This document shows positions 53,801-64,000 of a stretch of DNA of 64,000 nt, one piece after another; positions within the stretch are counted from its first letter, which is position 1; each line of letters opens with the position of its first letter. The DNA is from Diphasiastrum complanatum (Eukaryota; Streptophyta; Lycopodiopsida; Lycopodiales; Lycopodiaceae). Below the pieces are notes generated by a model. That model did not search any database. It was not told the DNA's origin and saw nothing but the letters and a program-made list of their open reading frames with translations. The translations under genes and the position numbers were made by a program. The DNA is taken from positions 25,688,656 to 25,752,655 of the forward strand of contig CM055103.1 of NCBI GenBank assembly GCA_029204225.1. Reading direction: 5' to 3'.

Positions 53801-56508
53801 ACAATCGGGAGTGAAGTTTGAGCATTCAAGTCTCAAGAACTATTAAGTTTTAACTAAATTCTAATCATGAATGTCAATGAAGAACCAACGTTGAAACTTT
53901 CAACGTAGTAATATACCTGTCAGGAGCCATGGTGGTGCAAGTCTGAAGCTGCTCTCCCAGCCTATCCATAAACTCATAGAGAAGGCCTAAAGTGGAACCC
54001 TCTCTCTCTATCAGTAAGGCGCAACACACTGTCGATAGGCTGCATGGATATGACAATGGTGCATGCATCATCCCAAAATGAAGTCCCCATCACGATCGCC
54101 TCAAATCTCCTGGCCCTGGCCTCTCGTGATGGGCCCCACTCTGCCCAATGGGGTGAAACCACTTTCATCCTCAAGCTTCCATGCACTTTTATGAGCCGCT
54201 CCAAAACAATGAACATATAGGCAAACCTAGGATGAAAATCATGAAATAAGATTGGTAATTGGTCATAGGCAGCAGGCTATAGCGAAATTCAAATTCTATG
54301 AGCACTGAAACTTGAAGCTAAAACAAAATTGCAAATTTGCAAATCAAAAAATTGGAAACAGGTTGTCAGGTTGGAAGTTGGAAGTTGGATCTTGGTTACT
54401 TAGTGGGGGCAGGCCTCAAGAGATCCAAGCTGGAATAGGACCCGAAGATGCTCAAGACCCACAAGGAGGTCAAGACAATGTGCAGCACATGGACTCCAGA
54501 AAATCCAAGGGTACCTCTCATTCACGAGCTTCTCCATGGCAACACAATTGGACGCATTGTCTGTGACAACCTGCATTGGAATTCTGACAATGGTCGAATC
54601 ATAACTCGTGAACATTCACCATTGAGCATTCCGGAATCAAATGCAAATGCAGATTGCAAATTTAAATGGCAAATGTAAATTGCAACGTTCAAAACAATAA
54701 TCATGATTCACAAAATGTAAGTTGTAAGTTGTAACTTACTAACTTCAAAGCTCAATGTCGAAAGTTGAAACTTGAAAGTGGCAAGTGCATACTTGGACAA
54801 CATTCTCTTTCCGACCTCTTCAATGGCCTGTGAGATGTACTCAAACCTGCCATCCAATGCCATGCTTGGCTCCGACGTATCAATGGATCTCAAAAACATG
54901 GTGCCCATGCAAGAAGGCACGAATATATTCACAAGATGGGCCTCCTTGCATGGGTCCAACCATCTGATAGTATGGTGCATCCATACCTAAAACATTCGAC
55001 AACAATTTCAACTAACTACGTTGCAAATTTGGAGATTGAAAGTTCAAAGCTAGAAACTTGAAAGTACTAATTTCTAAAATAGTAAGTGCAAAGGTTTTGA
55101 AGATGTAAGGTTACAGGTATAGGTCGCCCATGACTTCCTAATGGGTTGTAGGTCAGCATCCATGGATTGCCGCTCAGCATGTAGCTCTCTCGTCCTCAAT
55201 TGCTCCATGGTCGGGCCCTCCCACTCAACACCGATACGAGATACTGCTCGCATCATATCCCTCCATGCAGGGTTCATAGCCACATGAAAGGGGAGGTCGC
55301 ACAAGTAAAAGCACCTCCTAACAGCAATAGCAGCTGCATCCCTATGCAACTGCTGGAAGGCTGCCACAAAACATCCTTGCCTCTCACATGTCCTCGACCA
55401 CGTCCCCTAACACCTCCAGCCCTACCAATAGCACTACTGCCTGCCCCACCTACTGGCACTGTAGGAGTCTCTCCAGAAGGTGGAATGAATGCTGCAGCGG
55501 AGCTAGTGCCGGCTATAGGTGGAATGGATGCTGCACCTGTAACAATAATGGTGTTACTAGTTAGGCTTTAGCTAATAAATTATAGTCAGTGTCAAGTGAG
55601 AGAGAACAATCACTAATTACTCATTATTATTCAAAGTTATAGACTGAGCTTTTAAGTTTTAGCTTGAGATCAAATATCAATCATCATTGATCAAACAAGA
55701 TTCAAGAATCACCTGTGCCTGAAGTAGTAGCAGGAGAGTCGTCCCCGATCCCGACAATCCTCAGTGACTCTGGGGCCTGAGTGCAAACGACGATCTCGTA
55801 TCCTCGAAGACGTAAAAGATGCGCCCTTATTTGAACGGGGCCACCTCCATAAGTGTTCCTGCAATGCTTGCAAGTCCAATTCTTCGTGCTTGATGCGCCA
55901 TAACCTGAATTAAGAGTGACGTGATCCCATAAGGGATCCCCCTTTCTGGGCATAGCTAATAGCTATCTAGTGTCAACAAAACAATAAGTATTAAATTCAG
56001 ACTTCAAATTAAAAACTAATCCTAATTTCTTAAACGGTAAACCTAAGCTCTAACCTCACTCTAGCTCAAGCCTCACACATACACACTCTCCCTCTCTTTC
56101 TAAATTCTCACACACTGTGACACACACACTCTCTCCCTCCTCTCTCTCTCTCACACACTCACACACTCTCTCTCCCGCTCTTTCAAAATTCACACATGTC
56201 ACACTCTCCCTATCCTCTCTCTCTCTCAATCACACACACACCACACACACACAAACACACAAACACACAAACACAAACACAAACACACCACCACACACAC
56301 AAACACAAACACACCACCACACACGTAAAGTTCACACACACACACACACACACACTCCCTTTACTTCACACACACACACAAACACTCTCTCTCTTTTACA
56401 CACACACACATATCAATATCTCTCTCTCAACACAATCACAAGTTACAACACACACTTCACAACACAACACAACCCACACTCACAAGTCACAACACAACAC
56501 AATCACAA

Positions 56509-56581
<73 letters not shown>

Positions 56582-59500
56582 GCTTCTCTATCACGCCAAA
56601 AAGTGAAAATAGACACCCCTCGGGCCCGTGCTGTATCGCAAATTTTTTTGCCTTTTTTCAACAATCGTTTCGAACAGTGAAACGCTGTTTCAAAACGGGG
56701 TCGTTTCGTACGTCCGGTTTCGAGGAAACATGTTCCAGATGCTAAAGTTTTTACCATCTTGCTAGCTTACTAGATTCCGGCAACATAGTATCACTCAATC
56801 TTGCCATTGTCCAAAAATAATACTAATCTATAGCAACTTTTCTTTGACGATCCGATCTCCTCCTAGAAGATCCACGTTGTCCTCGTAATAGTGTGACACC
56901 ACACGCAACTAATGCTCCTTCAATAATTCGATTCCACACCTGCAAAAACAATCTCTCTTCCTCATGTAGAGTCTAGATAGCTTCCAAGATCAAGAAGCCA
57001 GCTCTTATACCATGTTGGAATTTGATGCTCAAATTCAATACATGAGTGGACTCATATTAGCACTCACACACACCAATCAAGATCAACATAAGAGATTACA
57101 AAGAACTTACATTAAATGAAGAATGAGCATAGCTCTCTACAAGGAGGTTAGATGCGAACCCCCCTTATATAATTTCTCTAGTCCTTAGCAAAAGCTGACA
57201 GCAAAAAGCTGATTACTATAGTTGCTCTCTATTTTGGGTAAAGACCCTTACTAAATTTTGAAGTGAAAAATCATGTTCTATTCTAGAACTACTGCGCCCT
57301 CCTACATGCAAGACTAATTAACTTAACTTTAGGACTTTGACTTTGATATACTAAAAATAGAAATGGCCCCTAAAATAGTTTCAGGCATGGCGGTGGCCAA
57401 ACCAAAATAGGTAACTTCCTTGTGAATCACCTAAAGTTGAGCTTTTACTTGATGTTCGACGAACGTTTAAGATGTTTTATAGGTTGAGTCAAACGATAGA
57501 GGATGAAGTTGCAAGCCAAATTCAAAATAATCTTTATGTATGTCAAACTTTCAAGGTACTAACTTGTTACTAGGAGTTGCATATTTCTTGGCATGCAGTA
57601 TTGAAGTAACCATAGTGCAAGGGGATCTCAATACTTCGAAAGTAAGGAAGATTTTGTCCCTTTATAGGGCACTTAATAAGAAAGGCCTTGCCATAATAGG
57701 ACAGATCTAAGAAGCTCAAGCGTATGTTACCTTAAGGCATGCATTCTAAGAGTTCAGAGCGTGGAGCTAGTTTCAGATCCTTGTCAATTGTGCCTAGGCA
57801 AGAGATGTAAAGATTTAAGTTTGTTCAAGGATTAGAGTTATAGGTGTTGATAAGTTTTCTGTTAAGTTATGTGTAAAATGGACAACTATTTAAAAGACTT
57901 GAAAAAGAGTTACACGGTGTCTCACTTTTTATTGTTTTGTTTGTATTTCTTGGAACTTGGGAAGAAGAGTTTATTGATGGGTTGTTTATCCAAAAAGAAA
58001 AAGTTCTTATTTATTCTTTCCCAATTGCCATAATAAGGATTACTCATTCTCCTAGTTCCATGTGTACTTTCCTTTTGTTCCAAGTGCAAACTATTTGTTT
58101 TCGTTTGAAGTTTGTAGCATTACCTTCATGTTAGAGCTTAGAATTTCCTCCAAACACGTGGATGAGCATAGAACTTCATTCGTTGGCACAATTGGGCATT
58201 GATTAAATTGTTTTATTTTCCATGGTGTGTTTGATGTAGGGCTTGACTTTGAGTTCAAGGAAATGTTGGTGGGAGGTGCAGCAATCGATGCTGTTGGTTC
58301 TCCTTTGCCACAAGAGACACTAGATGCTTGCCGTGATTCAGATGCTGTGCTTCTAGCAGCTATTGGCGGGTGGGTCTCTAGTGTGTACTCATAATTGAAT
58401 TTACACACATAGTTCATTTACTTGACCCTTGTCGTCATATTGAAGGCTTGCAGGTATAAATGGGATAGGAATGAAGCTCATCTAAGACCTGAGCGTGGCT
58501 TGCTTGACCTACGTGTTGGCCTTGGTGTTTTTGCAAATCTACGACCAGCTACTGTATTCTCCCAAGTAAGCTATCATTTGACATGTATTGGATATCAATC
58601 TATTTGCTATCAAACTTGCCTTTTTCATGTGTTGGAAAGTGCACATAAATCTCTACAATGAAGTGACTGGAGCATCAACTATCTTGAGGTTGTTGCTCGT
58701 ACATCTCAGTTGCATAAGAGCTTATTCACATGTAGCAGCCTCCTCCGGGCTAATTCGACAAATCAAGTTCTTGATTTCTTTGCATTTGGAACTTATTTGT
58801 ACCTTTCTATGTTGTTCTTTGAATCTTAAACGAAGGTAGTAGGAGCATCCTTGTTTTGCAATAACATATAGCATGCTGACGATTTGCTTGTATATTCATA
58901 TTGTTCCGTGCTTCTAGGTATGTGTGGCTTGCCCATGTTTTCAAATATAGGATGAATGAAAACACTAGTTGTATAATACCCATGAATTAGTCTAGAGTGT
59001 GACTTTTGCTCCAAGAAAATGAGAGAAAGCTACGATATTTTGCAAAATCATATCAATTAGATGTGTATAGCTTTTGTTCAAATTTTTTTTTGCATGAAGT
59101 CTAATGTTATCTTTGTTGGATTGGTGTGGGTCTTGACATAGTTAGTGTCTATAACACAACTAAGTATAGTTTTGAATGATATTCGAGGTTTCAAGTCACA
59201 CATTGGGAAAATATGGGAAGCCTTAAATTAGAATCTCTTAAATCATTGTGAATTGGTGCAAATCAGCTAATGATGCTTGTTAATGTATGAAGTGTAGACT
59301 TGCAAAGTTTCTTTTAGAGCCTTGAATATATGACCCATGAAATTGTGTGTGTTTTGAGTGTTGAATGCTTTTCAAGAATGCAAAGTGTGATTGGCAGCTT
59401 TCTCTCATTTGCTTTTTGAATGAATGATGTGAAAAAATCCATGCTTATGAGACTTGATATGATTTTGAGTGGAATCTATGAGAGAGGAAAGAGCTTCTAG

Positions 59501-62500
59501 TAGTACCAGGAGAGTATACATCATAGGAACCTGCTCCATATCATTTGGTTAGGAATGTATCATGTTTTATACGCATAGAACATGATCACTTGAATTAGAG
59601 TTTATCAAGGATTAACCACTAAATCTCAATGTCTAGCAAACAATTTTTTTAATCTTTATTTTGAAACTTTGAGGGGGGTGCAGTTTGGAGCTTGTAGGTT
59701 GTTTGGAATTAACTACTTGCACACCAATTCCTGCCAAGATAGTTGGTATGATCGATTCACATGCTATTTGGGGAAAAATTACAAGGTTTCAGCATGGTCA
59801 AGGATGCACCATTTTGTGTGCAAAACAGGTTTTCTTGAACTTCTTTTCCATCTAGCTTTGTGAAATGCTATGGGCTTGTATAATTGTGTAGGACTTCACT
59901 ATTGGGGTTGAGTTGGTTCCTTTGTCATCTCCTAAATTACCTGAGCTTTTTTGCATATCAGTTTAAGGCATTTTCAGGCCATTTGTTTTATGGTTTTGAG
60001 ATTGAGCTTAGGGTCTAGGGGTACATCTTGTTTAGGGTACCTAGCCCAATGCCATATTGTTTGGGGGTTAGGTGGGCTTTGGCTCGATATCACAGTCCTT
60101 GAAGGCAAGGCCAAGTTGTTTCGATAGTTCTGGAGCATGTTGTTGGCGATGTCTCTGTTGTCGTTGGGGGTTTTCGAGCACCTTATTTGGCTCAAGTCCC
60201 ATCTAGTTGGCTTTCTTGACGGGAGGGAAGCTAGTATCCTCGGTTAGATGGAAAATTACATCAATCAACATAAATTTTGATGATGATCAATACGATATGA
60301 TGCAAGTGATAGCTCGAACTTGTGCATACCTAATACATCGACAGTGGAGCGTCCAAGTACATGACTCCAAGGAAGGAGTGCTGTTTAGAATTAAAGAAAA
60401 TCCACAATGGTGATGAAGTTGGACAAGCTAATGTCCAATTATTACCTATCAAAGAATCTGGAGTGGTACCAGTGAATTTAGCTAGTGATGATGAAGCGGA
60501 TAAGCAACGTACAAGACATACCTAGCTTAGCTCACAATCTACTATCGGTTGGGACAATAACTGATCAACAATTCAAGATTAAGTTTCATAGTGACAATTG
60601 TCTTGTCAAGGACATCAAGAATCACTACAAAGTGATTACTATAAGAGCTAGAGTCAACGCAAATCGGCTCTACAAATTGAATGCAAAATCTCTTGATCAA
60701 GATATGGTAAGCATTGGTGATAGTTGAAGTAATCTTTGGCATCAACGATTTCGTCACATCAGTGCTCAATGTCTATAGATTCTCGAGAGAAGTAATTCAG
60801 TTATTTGATTGCCCGATGTCAAAAGACTCCAAAGCTTCGACGGTCCATATCAGAACAATGGTCAATTTATAGATAGGTTGTTAGAGTCCAGTTACGACTC
60901 TATCATGATCTCGACACGGCCGGTTACCAGAGGGCCTGAGGCCGAAGTATTGGCAAGGGCCGGTGATTGACAAGGACATCTATCCCAAGTAGGGACCGGT
61001 GCGTCACAAGCAGTGATCCGGTGTGGCCGTCTGACAAGCTGTCAGAGATGTGGTGTCTTGACCGTCGGGACCCTAGCCATCAGTGACGAGATGCTAGCCG
61101 ACAAGTAGTCTGGGTGATTAAGCGGGTCACAAGTCTTTGGCGGGGCCCGGGGGTGGTACCCTATGAGTCACTCAGTATTCACAAGTCACAGGGGTCATGC
61201 ATGCCAAGTGGACTGATCACCCACAGGTGGATGCCATGTGCCAGTTGACAGGAATAGCAGGTAGAAGGACTCAAATAAGGGGTGCCTATGGTTGGGAGGT
61301 TCATTCTACACACCGGCCTTCTAGGATTCACGAGGTTGGAGAGACTTGCTTGTGACAATTGGTATCAGAGCCTCGTTCTAAAAAAGAAAACGTTTGTTTT
61401 AGAGAGAGAAAGTGTGAAAATCTTCAAATTTTGCTTGTTCTTTGGAGGATCTTGAGGGGGAAAATCGGGGAGACAGAATTTAAAAGTTTTCTGGACCTCC
61501 AGCGCTGTTGTTCCAGCCTATTGGGAGCCTAAAAGAATCCGATTTGGTGCAGAATTCCTTCTGATGGTACATCGCCCTCCTGCAGCCCTTCTTCAGCACT
61601 GGTGAAAAGAGGGAATAACGTACAAATCAGTGTAGGAATTGGGGTGGCCAGTTCCTACAGTTCCAGCGATGATCTAGGGCTCTCCAAGAAGTGTTCTGGG
61701 GCGTTTTTCTATGCCTTTTTTCCAACGTTTTCTAGACAGATGTCCAGCGCTTTCTGTGGATGTTCTGAGGCAGATTTTTTCGCATGTTTTAGGTGCAAAC
61801 CAACGGCCCAATCAGCGATTCTCTGCTGCAGCCCAGCACATCTCTGAAGGAGGAGGGTAACCCCGACTTTTTTCTGTGGTTTTTGGGGGAATTCTGAAGG
61901 CAGAATCAGCGCTCTCTTATTGCTAGCCCAACGCACCTCTGCGGGGGTTCCTTTTGATTGGATTTCAGGGAGAGTTCTAACTTGCTGAGGAGGGGCAAAA
62001 GACATTAAACAACTTGTCAACTCAGTAGACCTACAGCCAGCAAGACAACAAACTTGGATCTCAGGGAGCGCTTACTCCTTTCCTTCTTTTGTGCTGTCTT
62101 TGTTTTCTGTTTCATAATGGAAGATGATAGAGTTGATATTCCGCTTAGCCCTCTTGTTGCTCTCCAATTACCACCACCCAACCTTGTGCCTAGCCCTGAC
62201 CGTAATCGGTGCTACGGTGGCTGCTAGTTCGCCTGATGGTACTTCCCCTTCTGTGCAAGCTCGCATGGTTAGTGTGGAGAAGACCGTCGCAGAGATGCGA
62301 ATGATGATGGTAGCTGGTGGTTATGCGTCTTCCTCGCAGCATGCTCCATTGCTCCGCCTTATCCATTTCCGTCTTTTGCTGTTCGTCCCGTGTCACCTCC
62401 ACCCTACCCAGAACACAAGGATGTGTATCGTTTTATAAGGCTTCATCTGGTTCATGGACTTGTCCAGTTTATGAAACTTTATCTAGTTTATGGATTGTTT

Positions 62501-63943
62501 TTGTATGCTTCTTTATGAGGCTTTCCCTAACCTATGGCATGTGATGATGATGAATGTTAAGTATCTCTTTGAGTATTTACAACCAGGATGTATATCTAGC
62601 CATAGAGATGTGTGCCATTGAGAATAGAGAGTGATGGGCGGTGGTATGGGACATCAATTATCATTGGAGGCTTGATTAAGCTGGACTTGGTGTCGATAGC
62701 TTTGGTGCATTGGGGTTAGTTAGTGGTCTGAATAGGAAATGCTCCTCTGACTCCACCTCCCCCAATGTGCATATCAGACAAAGCTTGGCCATGAGAGGAA
62801 TGCCTGAACTATTTAGAAGATGTTCTAAATGTCAATGATTTTATTACTTAAACTTTTAACATTGATGCATCACATTTGCTGGATATTGTACCTTACGATC
62901 CTTGGGTAGAAGATGCTTTTGTGGGTATGAAACATTTTGGCATTATAAGAATGTAACACCATACCTAAATTCTGTAATTCCCCTCATATGTTATTTGATG
63001 CTTTCTTTCTCTTGTTCGAATTGTTAATGGCTCCAGGTGCCATGCTTCTTTGGCATATTCCACAAGTAGCAAGCAACATAGATCCTACTTTTGCTTTGTG
63101 ACATATTGTGGCATCTGTTACCAACCTGCTTCTTTTGTGTGTTTTATGGCACACTGCTGTTTTCGACTTGTAATTTTGTAGAATCTTACTTGGCCACATC
63201 AATTTTTTGTGGCGTAAACTTCAACGTACTCAAAATAATTTTTGTAACCAAACTTGAGATATGGGCATATATTGTGGCTATATTAATAGGGGAGAGACTT
63301 GAGGACATAATAGGTTTATTGTATCCCTAAGTTGCTTTGTAACTTGGAGCCTCAGTAATCATGTTCCAATCGCATTTCCTGGAATGACACCTAGTAATGG
63401 GGGACTGGGAAACGCTAATTGGAGACTTTAAATTGTTCTTGATATTCTATTCCACTTGGAAGAATATAATCATGTGGCAAGTTGTTGCTATATCTACTCA
63501 TTTTGTTGGTTTTCTGTGAATGTTTTCTGACCTGGCTTTTATGTTTAAGGCTATTCAGAGACTTAAACAAGATGTAAAGACAAGTTGGTGATTTTGGAGT
63601 TATTGTGAAGATAGATCTGTGGTACGGATATTTGATTGATTTTACATTCTAGAAGAGTAGTTAAATTTATTCTACAAGCATTTGCATGACTTCGCTTTTT
63701 TTTTTTTCTGATCGTCTGGTTTTATATAACTGAATCCTGTTTCATAAGAGGTCTTAAGAAAGTCAAGGTTGAAGAGCAGTCTTGAGATTTATTTTCCTGC
63801 AAGGAGTCTTTAGTACAACTTTGAATATATGACTTAAATACTTTCAATGACTGTTAATTCATAACAGCTGGTAGATAGTTCAACTCTAAAGCGAGAAGTT
63901 GCAGATGGAGTCGACCTTATGGTGGTCCGCGAGCTCACTGGAG
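50863..63943 (+). CDS. 3-Isopropylmalate dehydrogenase, chloroplast type (first four exons)
   Basis: Oxidative decarboxylation of 3-isopropylmalate with NAD+ in leucine biosynthesis, in the plastid stroma. Exon 1 50863-51196: Ser/Ala/Arg-rich transit peptide ([20 protein letters not shown]), then [20 protein letters not shown]. Exon 2 58240-58369: [20 protein letters not shown] then VLLAAIGG. Exon 3 58454-58565: [20 protein letters not shown] then [13 protein letters not shown]. Exon 4 63868-63943: [20 protein letters not shown] then RELTGG. Junction phases (1, 2, 0, 1) all agree and borders are GT-AG. About 217 of roughly 410 residues are seen; the rest is beyond the right edge. Introns are 7.04 kb, 84 bp and 5.3 kb. 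The ATG is chosen because it starts the transit peptide right after the GA-rich leader. Confidence 0.93.
51197..51928 (+). other. IPMDH intron 1, left part
   Basis: GTTAGG donor at 51197. AT-rich sequence, with no gene and no recognised repeat before the small element at 51929. Confidence 0.6.
51929..52430. mobile_element. hAT-like MITE candidate in IPMDH intron 1
   Basis: 502 bp flanked by ATCATGAC (51921-51928) and ATCACGAC (52431-52438), a 7/8 match. The right end GCAACTATG is like that of the 17123-17948 element. GATCCGGATT occurs near both ends. The left end matches poorly, so the border is tentative. Confidence 0.5.
53890..55953 (-). pseudogene. hAT transposase (BED zinc finger, DUF659 domain), disrupted
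   Basis: Leftward: BED finger (55953-55702; [20 protein letters not shown], then [20 protein letters not shown]), then [20 protein letters not shown] (about 55300), [17 protein letters not shown] (about 54900), [20 protein letters not shown] followed by [12 protein letters not shown] (54580-54440), VLRLTDRE (about 54020) and [20 protein letters not shown] (53998-53940). The VTDNASNC and CAAHCLDL boxes define the family. Pieces are in different frames or separated by gaps that may be introns. The C-terminal hAT dimerisation region was not found, so it is probably truncated. Confidence 0.8.
56060..56579. repeat. Large compound (CA)n/(CT)n microsatellite inside the hAT transposon
   Basis: More than 500 bp of CACACA, CACAAACACA and CTCTCT blocks, ending with an uninterrupted (TC)n run of about 66 bp (56513-56578). 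It yields long spurious ORFs on both strands. Confidence 0.9.
56741..58239. other. IPMDH intron 1, right part, with an LTR start
   Basis: 57001-57012 is the complement of TGGTATAAGAGC, a one-base variant of the initiator-tRNA primer site. TGTTGG follows at 57013, so a minus-strand LTR probably starts here; its other end was not found. The rest is AT-rich intron sequence up to the acceptor TGATGTAG at 58239. Confidence 0.5.
58566..60200 (+). other. IPMDH intron 3, left part
   Basis: Donor GTAAGC at 58566. AT-rich sequence. No gene or recognisable element. Confidence 0.6.
60200..60878 (+). pseudogene. Copia protease/pre-integrase fragment
   Basis: Plus strand: [20 protein letters not shown] followed by the block up to [10 protein letters not shown] (60485-60727), then [16 protein letters not shown] (about 60730-60775), the GAG-pre-integrase HRxGHxS-type motif. 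An upstream frame (60207-60413) belongs to the same gag/protease region. At 60830-60870 a few bases resemble Gypsy RT sequence in inverted orientation (also at 32990). All broken. Confidence 0.7.
60879..61357 (+). repeat. LTR (479 bp), 5' end of a truncated LTR element
   Basis: Starts TGTTAGAGTCC and ends TTGTGACA (TG...CA). Two bases later comes the primer site TGGTATCAGAGCC (61360-61372). GC-rich compared with the intron. No matching 3' LTR was found in the window. Confidence 0.75.
61360..61372 (+). other. Primer-binding site, initiator tRNA-Met type
   Basis: TGGTATCAGAGCC is complementary to the 3' end of plant initiator tRNA-Met and stands 2 nt after the LTR. Confidence 0.85.
61373..62450 (+). 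mobile_element. Leader and truncated gag of the LTR element
   Basis: After the primer site comes a 740-bp leader with two similar blocks (GCAGCCCAGCACATCTCTG at about 61830 and an altered copy at about 61925). An ATG at 62117 starts [20 protein letters not shown], Pro-rich and gag-like, stopping after 36 codons. A shifted frame continues ([15 protein letters not shown]). Coding then fades out by 62450. No protease, RT or integrase follows. Confidence 0.5.
62451..63867 (+). other. IPMDH intron 3, right part
   Basis: AT-rich sequence. No gene or recognised repeat. Ends with the acceptor TAACAG at 63867. Confidence 0.6.
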
Positions 63944-64000
63944 GTAGGAGCAATTGCTTTATTTTGCACTCTTGTTTCTGGCCTTCGACTGTAAAAAGAT
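63944..64000 (+). other. IPMDH intron 4 start
   Basis: GTAGGAGC donor at 63944. The next exon lies beyond the window. Confidence 0.7.

Larger units (their letters stand above)
53028..56732 (-). mobile_element. Decayed autonomous hAT transposon (3.7 kb) in IPMDH intron 1
   Basis: Left end CAATGTTTC and right end GAAACATG are flanked by TTCTAGAT (53020-53027) and TTCCAGAT (56733-56740), an 8-bp duplication with one change. Both end regions are rich in CGTTTCG/CGAAACG words. It encodes BED-finger and DUF659-type hAT transposase pieces on the minus strand. The 5' (right) part is a large CA/CT microsatellite. The transposon lies antisense in the host intron. Confidence 0.75.

Noticed and set aside
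56117-56680. 187-residue plus-strand ORF rich in His/Thr/Ser/Leu
   Set aside because: Pure translation of the CA/CT microsatellite.

Overview
This window is nuclear DNA of a land plant. It holds spliced host genes with small exons and very large introns, and most of the rest is transposable elements. The host proteins are a mitochondrial pyruvate dehydrogenase E2, a plastid-type 3-isopropylmalate dehydrogenase and an alpha-expansin. The LINE family does not look like the usual angiosperm L1, and gene spacing is very loose; a fern or other seed-free plant is my guess, at low confidence. No RNA genes, bacterial operons or CRISPR arrays were seen.

Layout. (1) 1-14243: a head-to-tail array of four copies of one LINE family (A, B, C, D) on the + strand, each joined to the next through a (TC)n tract. 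B is nearly full length (ORF1, ORF2, 3' hairpin). D is split by a 3.34-kb LTR-bounded insertion (9737-13076) carrying antisense host-gene fragments, including a germ-cell-less-like BTB domain. (2) 14244-15715: a Gypsy pol fragment (-). (3) 18009-24370: E2 of the mitochondrial pyruvate dehydrogenase complex (- strand), eight exons seen. The rest of its catalytic domain is absent to its left, so the LINE array probably lies in a giant intron of this gene or the gene is broken. Small hAT-like elements sit in its introns. (4) 25-37 kb: a tRNA-type SINE, solitary LTRs, a mosaic Gypsy/Copia region between two related LTRs (28639-35923), and an unknown gene piece with an intact 102-bp intron. (5) 37.4-41.0 kb: a decayed Copia element (-). 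(6) 41726-42354: two exons of an alpha-expansin lacking the third. (7) 42.7-49.9 kb: several decayed Copia fragments. (8) 50863 to the right edge: 3-isopropylmalate dehydrogenase (+), four exons, with a 7-kb first intron holding a decayed hAT element and a 5.3-kb third intron holding Copia and LTR/gag pieces.

The most interesting signal is in the LINE family. In both copies that cover it, ORF1 and ORF2 are in the same frame, separated only by a UAG codon. A GC-rich stem-loop with a conserved bulge follows 6-8 nt later. The first conserved endonuclease motif (WNCDG) lies upstream of any in-frame AUG of ORF2. This is the layout of a stop-codon readthrough element, as in some retroviral gag-pol genes. 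The family also carries a covarying two-part 3' hairpin and appears tied to (TC)n tracts. The two host metabolic genes are unrelated in pathway (acetyl-CoA production in mitochondria; leucine biosynthesis in plastids).
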